This document shows positions 40,209 through 52,570 of a stretch of 64,000 nucleotides of DNA, piece by piece. Position 1 is the first letter of the stretch, and each line of letters begins with the position of its first letter. Position numbers and translations under genes: made by a program. This stretch comes from Diadema setosum (Eukaryota; Echinodermata; Echinoidea; Diadematoida; Diadematidae). Under the pieces are notes generated by a model, which saw nothing but the letters and a program-made list of their open reading frames with translations, was not told the origin of the DNA and did no database searches. Location of the stretch: contig CM067070.1 in assembly GCA_033980235.1 (NCBI GenBank), forward strand, positions 5,919,544 to 5,983,543, given 5' to 3'.

Positions 40209-43200
40209 TAACACATACAAGATATCTACTTCGTTCCTGAGTTCGCATCTTGTCATTTATATTTCAAGAATGTCATTTGAATCTCGCAGTGAACAGTTCC
40301 CGTTAAGAGCAAGGATTTTGATTAGTTAATTTTGATTATCTTAAGTTAATAAAAAAGATAACAACAAACAAAAACAACAACAAAAAGAGATCACGCTGCA
40401 GGTCCCAAATAATATCATGTATACGATTAGCTTCTCGTATCGTCGTCATATGCAACCTTTACAGATCGAATAACATGTGATCATGCATATTGCCGTTGGA
40501 CCTTCACTTGATATTACTTTTGTTTTTGTTTCTCTTTTTCATGTCTTTACGCACAAACTGGCAACAATTATTTCACTGTTTTCTCCTTCTTCTTCTTGTC
40601 CTTCAAGTGTAAGTCTGTCTTGGAAAGACTTCGATGACTTACTTTACTTAATCCTCCCCACGTAAAGGTTTGTGATCTGTTGTTTTAGGTATTAATGAAA
40701 TGAAAACATTTCAATCTCTCTCTCTCCCTCTCTCTCTCTCTGTAATACCTTTCACCAATTTCTCGATGCAATGGCAGATACTTATGGAACAACGACATTT
40801 CCAATCTCGAACAAGGCACATTTAGAGCACTTGAGAGATTATGGTGGCTGTAAGTATAAATAAAAAATCTAAATTGCAGGTTGTGTTTCCTTTTGAACGG
40901 TAAAGGATGAATATATTGTATATAATATATATGAAGATCTTGCTTCCAAAAGGCGCTAAATCCATTGTAAAATGATGAATTTAGCGCCTTTTTGAAGCAA
41001 GCTCTTCATATAGATTCCATGTATATAATGTATATAGGTGTGTGTGTGTGTGTGTGTGTGTGTGCTATTTTCCTTCAAATTGACATCTATGTAGAAATAT
41101 TACCATTTTAGTCGCGATGCCCAAAATATGATCTTTTTAGCTCACCCGAGCCAAAAGATCAAATTAACCATTATGATCATTCTTCGTCCGGCCTCAGACA
41201 TTTACCGTCGTGCCTCTATAATATGTAGCGTTGTTCGTGTAGGAGATAAAAAACAGAAAACAAAAAAAGAAACTGTCTTTCTAGAGTTAGAAGTGAAAGA
41301 TCTTAGGAAATTGCAATGAGGAGGTACTTTGAAGAAGTATTTGTACCCATCAAGGGTACATTCCTTCATTCATTTTGCCGATAATACCAATGTATTTCTT
41401 CCCAATAATGATATTGATGTCCTTGTTCAAAGAGTCAATATGTGACTGTGCACCTCAAAACGAACATAAAGTCGCACACACTGATTTTGCGTGAGGACTG
41501 AAAATAGGTGAAATGGGTCAACCTAGCCGAACTTGACTTTTTCATATTTTCTGAAAGAGCGGGTCTTCTTTTACATTATGCTAAAATTTGGTATCATAAA
41601 ACGGGCAGGAAAGTGTGTTTTTTTAGCAGTTTATCTCGAACATTTTTGGTAGAGTAGTGTGATTAGGTGTGTCCTTAGAATCCCTTTTTCATTTCTGAAA
41701 AACCTTGTCCACACTCTTCACTTTCAACCCGTAATAACTTTTGAAAGGATAGTGCTACTGCTTTGAAAGTTGGCATTAATTATGGACAGAATGTGTTAAT
41801 GAGGCATGCCTAATTTCAGTTTAATCTGATAATCCCTTCATTGTTATTACTCTGGCGGTTTACTTCCTGTTTTTTGTCCCATTCATCGCACAGCTAGCAC
41901 GGATTGGTAAAGATTAAGCGCTTGAATAGACACTGTACTTCAGAGCCTCTTTTCTCAGTTCACACTTTTCCTGAGTTTGTGCATTCTTTCCAATATTTAG
42001 ATAGGTTAGGAGAGTCCATTTGATTTGAGTTATACATCATTTTAAAGCTTAAAGTCTGCTCTTTCAGAATATTGCCTTAACTAAAAATTCATGTCTGGCG
42101 ACTTTTTGTTTGTTTTTAGGTGCAGGGTCACATATAGAATTGACTAGAAATGTCGCTATGGCGACTGGAATGCCTCCGCCATAATGTATGGTTCTTCGTT
42201 GTAGGCCCATAGTTTAATGTCTTGACAATGTGTGGTGACAGTTTTACGTAATTGGCAAAGTATGACAGGTTTGTCACAAATGTGATGAATGTTAACTTAC
42301 TTCGAATTAGGTCTAATTGGTTGAATGTTTACGAGTGCAGGTATTTGGGGATTTGAGGATTTTTACTTGACTTTTGACCCTTTGATAAGTTTATGCATTG
42401 CATATGTTTCAAGGTATGGACAAAACGTGTGATTTCAGTATCAAAGTGTAAATTGTAGCAATTTAACCCGACCTCACACCCTTGGCCTTTCACTCTACGA
42501 CCCTAAAATTCCCAAGAGAATCCATTTCAGGAAGAACATGCATATGTACTAAGTTTAATGGTGATACCTTGAGTCACTTTCGAGATATGGAGGAAGAAGT
42601 GAAATTTAACACTTTCATTTGACATTTTACCTTCTGGCCTTTGACCTTTGGCAAGAAACGTCCAAGAGAATCTCTATTGGATAATACATGTATATTTTCA
42701 GTTTCAAGAAAATTCTGCAGGCATTGCTTGAACATGAGGGAAATAGTGAAATTTTGAGGAGTTGACCTTGGCCTGTAACCCCCTGACCTTCGACCCATGA
42801 CCCCTAATCCCCTGTAATAACAGCCAATCAGCATCTGCGTATGTACTAATGTTCATAAAGATACTTTGAATCTACTTTGAATCATTTACGAGATATGGAG
42901 AAAAAATTACATTTTAACATTTTATGTATTTTTTCACTTGCCACCTTTAACCTCATGACGAAAAACTGTAGAATTGTATTCAGTAATTCACGTTTACCCT
43001 ATGTTTCAAGAATATCTCTTCAAGCATTTCACAGACATGTGGAAAAAGTGAAATTTTGAGCAATTGACCTTGACCTTTGACCTTGAGCATGTGCGCCCAA
43101 ATGTTGATAGGCACAACTTCGCCCACTCATACATATATAATGCCAAGTTTCATCAGCATACCTCAAAGAGTTCTTTGGTGACGCTCTCCACAAAACTGTT

Positions 43201-46200
43201 TACGGACGGAAGGAGGGATGGACGGACGGACGGACAACCCGAAAACATAATGTCTCCGGCGACAACGCGTAACGGAGGCATAAAAATAGTGACTATTATA
43301 GGTCAGAGCTAATAGGCTTTCACTGAATGTAAAAAAAAAATACATGAATTACATGGTTATCTGAATACTGTTGTTGTTGCTGCTGCTGCTGTTACTGTTT
43401 TTGTTCAGAAATAATTCTAGATGATTCTAATCTAGATAATCTACCATATTTCACATTTCTTGGAATTCTTGTAGTCACACTCCTCTGGAAAATGCGTATC
43501 GATTACATTTCTAAAATTATCTCGCGTAATATAGGCGTCATGCGCTGACTTAGATTTCATACTCTTCAAAAGTCATTACTTATACACCTCTATGATATTG
43601 CCTTGAATGCCTTAATAATCTAATGTTTGCTAGGGGGCAATATTCATCACACGCTGCTGAATATAATGCTATTGCTGCAAAAGAGGGCACTCCGTATAAT
43701 TCTTTATTCTCTCATTCGTTCATATACACATTTATTGTTTCCCTCAAATGATTTGAAAAAAAAAATGAAATCAATGAGTTGTTCATTATCTAACATAGGT
43801 TAATCTATGTACATGTATAAGAACAGTCTACTTCCGTGTTTTTTTTTTATGCCATGTTCGACGATTTTTAGCTACGATCACACTTATTCGTACTCCAAAT
43901 TACTAGAATTCCTTGAATCATGACAGATCATAAAAACTGCTTCTTCAATATGCTCCTTTAAACTCCTTTTTTTTTCTTCTAGAATCTTATCATCATCTTC
44001 TTTGAGTCAGCTTAGTTTAAAGACTTATTTTGTAACCCGTTTAACAATCTGCGTTGAAACCTTTATTATTGCCTCAAAGTTTCTTTAAGACAGTTCCACA
44101 TCTAAAGCATTATACTAGGTGTTTCAAAAAACATTTCCCACTTTTGATTCCTAATAATTCAAAAATTATATATCAGATTACACTGTCATTGATATGAATG
44201 ATAGCTGAATAGTGTACAATTTGGTTGAAGGTGGTTTAAATATGAAAGCATAAATAAGTTTCATGAAATCCATGATTAATTTCACAATTAGGTTCCAGAC
44301 TTTGCTCTATTTTCAACCCTCTGTACAAAATTTCACTTTGCACAGGGGGCAATGGGTGTGTATGGGAGTGTGTGGTTAACACCCTGACAATGGTCCTGAA
44401 CAATGGCCAGGGTTTGAATGCTTCATTATTCATTCATGAGAAATTCCACTATCACAGCTAGTCTTTATTCAGCCTCTGGCAGTATCTGTGTAAAATCAAA
44501 CTCCTGTCGATACTGTCGTTGAGTCGCGTCAGTGCTCTCCCTACTTCTGAAAAACAAAATTACAATGAATACCTTCTGTTCTGTCTTAAACGTGGTGACA
44601 GGAAGTAAAGAAAATCAATTAGAGTATACACTTGTGTATATGGAGCCTTAAATAAATCTACTCTGAAACAAATCGCCCCAATGATAAATGCTGCTGAACT
44701 CTTCACCAAAAATGATCTCCTTTTTCTCGAAAAAGCGAAAAATTTGTCATACTATTTGATTAGTAGACAGTTGTATTAAAATGAGGAACTTTAGATCATT
44801 AAATTTTTTTTATGTTTATTTATATCCCAAATTCAGTGATATGTGAAGTAAAATTTGAAAATGATTGCCAGCTGGAATGAAATGTGGTGTTTGCAAGCAC
44901 TTTACCATGCATGAATTCAGACTAGCAGTGCCCAGGGCAATCCACATGAATTATTGATTAAGCATTCATGTACCAGGGAGCGCCAGACTGATGCCTAGTC
45001 AACAGGTGGTTCAGGCATGTCCATTGTTTAGGGCCATTGTCAGCACACACTCACATACACATCATTGGTTCCTGTGCCAAGTTCAATTTTTGTACAGAGG
45101 GTTAAAATTTGACCAAAATCTGAAACCTTACTTCAAAATCAATCTTAGATTTAATGAAACTGATTTATGCTTTCACGTGCAAATTACCTCCAACCAAATT
45201 GTACACTATTCAGCTATTACTCATATCAATGACAGTTTTATCGTATGAATAGTTTTTGAAATATTTATGATCAAAAGTGGGAAATGTTTTTTGAAACACC
45301 TAGTATTTTGTTTGCTAGACGTACTTCGTATAAGGGAGAAAAGGACTTTTCTTTTTCTTTTTCTTCGTCGAACCCGCTAGTCTCGTTGCCTGTGTTGTCT
45401 GTTCCTGTCTATTTTGTTTTTTCGTTGTTATGCTAGTCTTGTTTCCTTGTGTCGTCAAGTCGGTCTTTTCCGCAGGAGTGGTCTTGTTGCTGTCCCAGTC
45501 TAGATTCACGTTTGTTCGCTTGTTTGTTACCTCGTTGTAGTTTCGTGTGTATCTTTTTTTTTTTTGTCCGTTTGTCTCGTAGTGGGCTTCCATGTCTTTA
45601 TCCATTTATTATTCAGGATGGTAAGTTTTACAAAATAACGTAAAATAATAAAGTTACTGAATTGCAACGACCTGCCTTTCTTTCTAGTGGAAGTACCAAA
45701 ATTACGTTCTGATTACATAGAGATAATAGACACTGGTTCTTGGCTTGTTTCTTTGTTTCTTTTTTGCGACTGAATTTAACAGGTATCTTTCAAACAACAA
45801 CATATCATTCATCGAGCCAGGTGCATTCGATGGCCTAAGCAACGTTTGGTGGCTGTAAGTATCCTACATCAAGAGCGCATTACATCTCAGGTGGGCAGAC
45901 AGATAGGTTGAGACTGTGACACGGCATAATGCTCTGCCGGCAATTGCTCCATCGATAATTGCTCCACCGACAATTGCTTCACTCAAATTTGCTCCGGAAT
46001 TTTGCGAAACTTTTTGTCCTAACTTTTGGAGCAATATTGTCGGCGGAGCATATTATGTTATAAAACCAGTCGAACGCCTTATATTCGCCTTTAATATATC
46101 CCATTATTTTTTTTCTCTCCTAAGCACAACCTATCTCAGGAATGACATTTTAAGCCCTCATCTCACTAGGAAGGCAATCATGGTCGCCATGGCGATCTGT

Positions 46201-48073
46201 GACGATTTCAACAAATCGTGGCGCGATCGCTGTCCGTCTCCATTTCTGGCCTCCGAGGCGATTGCACTACGGTTTCTCTACGCTCAACCTGCCCTGTAGG
46301 AGATGGTGCCACGATAATGCCACGACGCTGCCACGTTTTTGCCGCTTTTTCCAAGCCGAAGAAACGCCCTGCTTTTGCGATCAAAGCGATTGTATTGCAA
46401 GATTCGCTCACTTATCAAGACGTCGCTACAACAGTGATACGATCGGAGCGACAGTGATAAAAGGAGTGAACGAGGTTTAACTTTGTTGATCTATTTGACC
46501 CATAATAGATGAAAAACGCAGAAAAAAATTTCAATACTCAACATGTGACCCCGCATCACCTCCCCCCCCCCCCCCCATCCCCCCCCCCCCCAAAAAAAAA
46601 GTCGCCAGACATGGATGTTTTAGTTAAGGCAGATTCTGAAAGAGCAGACATTAGGCTTAAAAATGATGTAAAACCCAGCTCAAATGGACATTCCTAACTA
46701 TTGGAAAGAAAGCACACACTCTGGAAAAGTGTGCACTGAGAAAAGAGGTATTGAAGTACAGAATCTATTCAAGCAATCTTTACCAAGTCGTGCCAGCTGT
46801 GTGATGAATATTACAAAAAAAAAAAAATCAGGACGTAAACCATCGGAACAAGAACAATCAAGGGACTATCAGATCAAGCTGAAATTAAGCGTGCTTTATT
46901 ACCAACCTATGTCCATGATTATTTTCCATTTTCAAAGCAGTTGCATTAACATTTTTAAGTTATTAGAGTTGAAAGTTAGGAATGTGCAAAGGGTTTTTAA
47001 GAAATGAAAAGGGGACTCTTTAAGACACACCTTCTCACCGTGCTCTTCAAAAAGCGCTCAATAAAAACTGCAAAAAAAAAAAAAAAAAACATTTCCTGTC
47101 TGTTTTATGATCCCAAACTTGAACACAATAAAGAACAAGATTTGGTCTTTCAGAAAATATGAAAAACTCAAAACTAGCTAGGTTGACCTACTTCACTTAT
47201 TTTCATTCCTAGCACAAAATCAACGCGTGCGACTTTTTTTTTTGTTTAATGCACCGTCACATATGGATATGTCTGGCTGTGTGTAGGCCTACCTAATAGT
47301 ATGTACATGTAAATGGTATACAGCAAGAGTTTGTTTGAAAAAAAAAAACAAACAAACAAACAAATCGATAAGTCCATTTTTTAAAGAAAATCGATTTATT
47401 TCATTATGATTTAAGTAATGGTACTTGCAATGTGACGATGAAATCAGCTTGTAGCAAAATGAAACATGCTGTAACTCGCGTTATTTTAGTCTAAAATAAG
47501 GGTGTCACAATAAGAATAACATCGTGGGCATTTTGTTTGAAAAACCAGGCTGTAACGTTCGATCCATGATACTTTCCCCATCTAATCCAATCGCCACAGT
47601 AATCTGTTGACATGGCAGCATAATTTCTGACACATTAAAAATGTGTCTTGCACATCTTCATCCAAGGTTCAGTTCTCTTTGCAAAAGTTCATGGGCATTG
47701 TTCGAAAGCTAAGATGGTAGCTCGATCCACAATATTTTTTGTTTTTGTTTTTGCAACTAACCGAATGACAGTCAGCCGTCACGATGGACAATCGGCAAAT
47801 CGCAAATTACAATGAGGAGTACAAAATGTCACATCTTTGCTTATGTGTAGACTTCTGTAAATGTAACCGCCTACTACCCAGGTAACCGAAGTTCATAACT
47901 GATCTTAACATAATCCGTGTGCTACGCCAATATGGTTAAATAAGAAATCGCTTTAAAGATTTTGAAGAAAGTGGCCTTATCGTACTCTGTGAAAAAACTC
48001 TTTATATCGGATATACCCCTACATACCCAGACACAGACACATACACTCACACACATGCGCGCGCGCGCACATA

Positions 48074-48119
<46 letters not shown>

Positions 48120-50899
48120 AAAGACCGTTTTACTTCTTATATCCTCGTATTGTAAACAACATTACAGTTAACTTATGTATTACTTCTCTCAAAAGGATTC
48201 TCAGAAACAACAGTATAAGCGCCATTGAGGGAAGTACATTCCGTGGTCTCGACACTCTTTTTTACTTGTAAGTATGGAAAACATATCATATTCATGTAGA
48301 CAGAAATATTGCTTTTAGAATGCGAACGAGTCTTTTGCTCAGGTAATCAACGTCAAAGTTATACGTGTCTTCTATCTAACTTGTTCCTGATAATTGCAAG
48401 TACTGTCATACGCCTCAGATTCTGAATACATTTGACCGTACAACATAACACGTTGACACTGACTTTGAAAAAGGTGAATGGGGCACAAACAGGACATATT
48501 TTGTGCCCAATTCAAAGTGTTAATATCAGTGTGAAGCATCTTCAAAAGAAAGAAGACCAAATATTAATATTTGTTCGCCACATGAAAAAGCCGTCTTGTT
48601 CGGTATGGATATTTCTCCGATTTTTTGTTGAATTTTATATAGAAAAACAAATCCCATTAATGCATAGTTGATTCTCTTAGCCATGTACATCAGCGAAATA
48701 TCATTCAGTCTTTGGTAACATTGTTGCTTATCAAGGAATTAACCACTAACGAGTGATGTTTAAACTTCATTGCTTGTGCTATTTATTTTCAATGGTAAAA
48801 AGTTATACTTTGAGTTTTAACACAGAGACACAATATATATTTGATTTGAACCTTTTAACTCACTTTATAAATCCTATTGCTCCATTAAAAAATTTCAAAA
48901 CAGTAAAATTATTGAAGTGTGTCTGATAATTCCAGAAGCTATATACAGTGTTAAAACATATCAGTGTTTGTCATTTTTGTGTGGGTGTTGCATTGTTTGT
49001 TTATTTGTTTTTTGTTGTTTTTTCCCCTTCTGCGATTGGTATTTACTTAGGGATCTTTCTTACAACAACCTTCGGATCATTAACAACCGTTCGTTTGAAG
49101 TTCTGGACGGCTTAACAGACTTGTAAGTAGATTTTTTTTTTTTAAAGATCGATTTTATTTACAATATCAATAATTGAATCAGGATCGCGGCACCAATTAT
49201 ATTAACACTAAAAGATAATGAGACAATTATGATTGATTCTCATTCTTCAAAATGGTATAAACCTAAAATTTGTCTATATTTCAAAACACTTTCAAATACG
49301 CACGGAATAATTAGTACAATCCTATCCATTGATATATATCCATGACACTGCAGTCATAATGAAATTTGTGTGTGCTGCTTTTCGCTGCTTTATTCTCCAA
49401 CAGAGACTTAAGTCACAATGATATCATCGAAATAATGGTGGACGCATTTGCTGGTTTAGAACAGTTGGTGGCACTGTAAGTATATTGAAAACACACACTT
49501 AAGTTGGCTAGAGATGTTTACATATCTGTTGCCGTTATTGATCGATATTTCCTGAAAAAAAAAAAATGATGGAACTGTCAGGAGAGAGTTTTCTTAATTT
49601 GTCTGTCCTGGAAACAAATTAATTTTGTAAGGTCGCAACTGATTTGTAAGATTTGTAAGATCGAGACTATTTTCGATCCATAATTTGCAATTCAAGGGAA
49701 TATTGTGTATTCTTGTCTTCTTCTTCTTTCTTCCTCAATCTTCCGAGGATCGCTGTCCGTAGTTCTAATTGGTTACCTCTTTATCACGCTATCATAGTCT
49801 TGTTTCCTGTCGTCAAGTCAGTTTCTTTTTTTTTTCTACAAGTAATCCTTTTGCTGTTTCTGGTCTCGTGCTATTGTTTGTTTGTTGTTGTTGTTGTTTA
49901 TTTGTGTGTAACTGTTTGTCCGTCTGTCTATCGGGGGGCTCCAGAGCCGTTTGTGCCGCTTAGTTGCTGTTTTCAATCAATCTTGGCATTATTTTTTTTT
50001 TTATCCAACACGGGTCCACACTCTACAAGCTCTGTCTTTTTGTTTTATAGTGGGTCCCTTTGTTTTTATCACACAATGCACACTGACAATTATTTCACTT
50101 CTGTTACTTCAGCAACAATAGCAATGTATCTGTACTGTAAGTTTTCAATTATTGTTTTCTTTGGATAAATTCACATGAACTATCTTTGTCTCTAAAGAAA
50201 GTGAGGTTTATATGAAGGCTATTTATTTTACTGTCAAAAACAAAACAAAAACGAAATAAATTTGAACTAAACCAAACTGCTACCCTACATTTTTTCACAA
50301 ATGTGTCGGGGGAAAAGAAACCAAGGGGGATCGAAACTCTGACATACTGCTTTTCTGGGCAGTGACATTACAACAATGCATCCCTGGTTTGCCGGCGGTG
50401 AGACGATGAGCTTGGAACAAGACATCTTAGTACCCAAGCCACGAAATTACGTTATATGTGGAAGATATCTCCGACACCGTATAACGTACAAGAATTCATC
50501 AAGATTCTGTGATCATGTGATAAGGATAGAAGAATAAGCAAAAAAAAAAAAAAGGATGCAATTGCATTGATTGAAATAACTGATTAAGAGTGTCACTTTC
50601 ATAATTAAACTGCTGATTTCCCCAAACTGCAGTACCTTACCCATATGATTCACTGCAAAGGTGGTGGAGGGTTCTTTTGCAGCTGGACACTAGTCTACAG
50701 TTAAACATTTTTTTTTTTTTTTTATATAACTATAATTATGCGTGTAATTCATCTTGTAATGAAAGAGAAAATTACAGGAGGCTACTATTAACAAAGTTAT
50801 GAGCGACGTTAGATACATGCGTGGTAGGGTATTGGTACGCCCCTCTTTTGGATTAAACCTTTAAATACTTCAACATTTCGGTAAACATATATATATATA

Positions 50900-50937
<38 letters not shown>

Positions 50938-52431
50938 CATCTTGGAATTTTCCACGTGTTGGACTTCGAATGTTGTAATTATTAGAAGAAAGAGTCTCAA
51001 GTACGCCATGGATCCAACTATTACAAAATTTTTATTACAAAATTTTCGGTCTGCCTCAGACCTTCGTCAGTGCGAAGACAATGATGGACAATGATAAACA
51101 TGAATCATAACAACAATGCTATGCGCGTCATGCGCGTAGTGCGTTGCCCTGGAGCTGCGTTGTCAAGGAGAGCGCTGATACGTATAGGGGTATGGTAGAA
51201 AGTGAAGACTGAACTCAGACTCAACAAAAGTTTCAAGTGCTTGTTTGAATCATACTATGCTATATACTCTTTATAAAAATACATTGCTATATATACGTCC
51301 TTGTAATAATAGACTTTAGCGATTCTATTTTTTGTAGATAAACATCGAAGAAAAGACGCATAGAAAGCATTGATTACAAATGGAGAAAAAATTAAAAGAA
51401 ATGAGCTAATAATACAACTAGTTATAAGAGCATCTATTTACTGTAAAAATAAAAATTATATATATATATATATATTATACGGATAATCAAGACATCATAT
51501 TAAAAAAATAGTGTTCAATACAAATATGATAGAATCTCAACATTAACTCAATTAAAATCTCAATGAAGACTAAACTCAAACTCAACAGTTCCGAGCGTAT
51601 GTGTATATTGTATGCATGCCAATGTATGCTATATATACTATATATAAATACATTACTGTATGTATACATCCATGTAATATTTGACTTTTGTGACTTTTGG
51701 AGTCACAAAAGTCAAATATTACATGGATGTATACATACAGTAATGTATTTATATATAGTATATATAGCATACATTGGCATGCATACAATATACACATACG
51801 CTCGGAACTGTTGAGTTTGAGTTTAGTCTTCATTGAGATTTTAATTGAGTTAATGTTGAGATTCTATCATATTTGTATTGAACACTATTTTTTTAATATG
51901 ATGTCTTGATTATCCGTATAATATATATATATATATATAATTTTTATTTTTACAGTAAATAGATGCTCTTATAACTAGTTGTATTATTAGCTCATTTCTT
52001 TTAATTTTTTCTCCATTTGTAATCAATGCTTTCTATGCGTCTTTTCTTCGATGTTTATCTACAAAAAATAGAATCGCTAAAGTCTATTATTACAAGGACG
52101 TATATATAGCAATGTATTTTTATAAAGAGTATATAGCATAGTATGATTCAAACAAGCACTTGAAACTTTTGTTGAGTCTGAGTTCAGTCTTCACTTTCTA
52201 CCATACCCCTATACGTATCAGCGCTCTCCTTGACAACGCAGCTCCAGGGCAACGCACTACGCGCATGACGCGCATAGCATTGTTGTTATGATTCATGTTT
52301 ATCATTGTCCATCATTGTCTTCGCACTGACGAAGGTCTGAGGCAGACCGAAAATTTTGTAATAAAAATTTTGTAATAGTTGGATCCATGGCGTACTTGAG
52401 ACTCTTTCTTCTTATATATATATACATATAC

Positions 52432-52501
<70 letters not shown>

Positions 52502-52538
52502 ATATATATATATAAAGGCAAAGGCCTACATAAGCTCG

Positions 52539-52570
<32 letters not shown>

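Larger units (their letters stand above)
50984..52412. repeat. 1.43 kb perfect palindrome (712-bp arms, 5-nt centre)
   Basis: Arms 50984-51695 and 51701-52412 read as exact reverse complements with no indel that I could find, including an internal AT microsatellite of equal length. The centre is TTTGG between GACTTTTGTGACT and AGTCACAAAAGTC. Outer ends are GAAGAAAGAGTCTCAAG and CTTGAGACTCTTTCTTC. Each arm carries a hammerhead-like core near its outer end, which suggests two head-to-head copies of a Penelope-like or related ribozyme-bearing retroelement end. No reverse transcriptase is present. Confidence 0.93.

Noticed and set aside
50113..50136. 24-nt micro-exon (CAG|..|GTAAGT, in phase)
   Set aside because: It reads NNSNVSVL in phase, but it is a third of an LRR and would break repeat register. 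Likely a chance splice-like pair or decayed exon.
51563..51833. Identical 83-residue open frames on both strands
   Set aside because: They are the same sequence read from both palindrome arms, rich in Tyr/Ile from AT-rich DNA; not genes.
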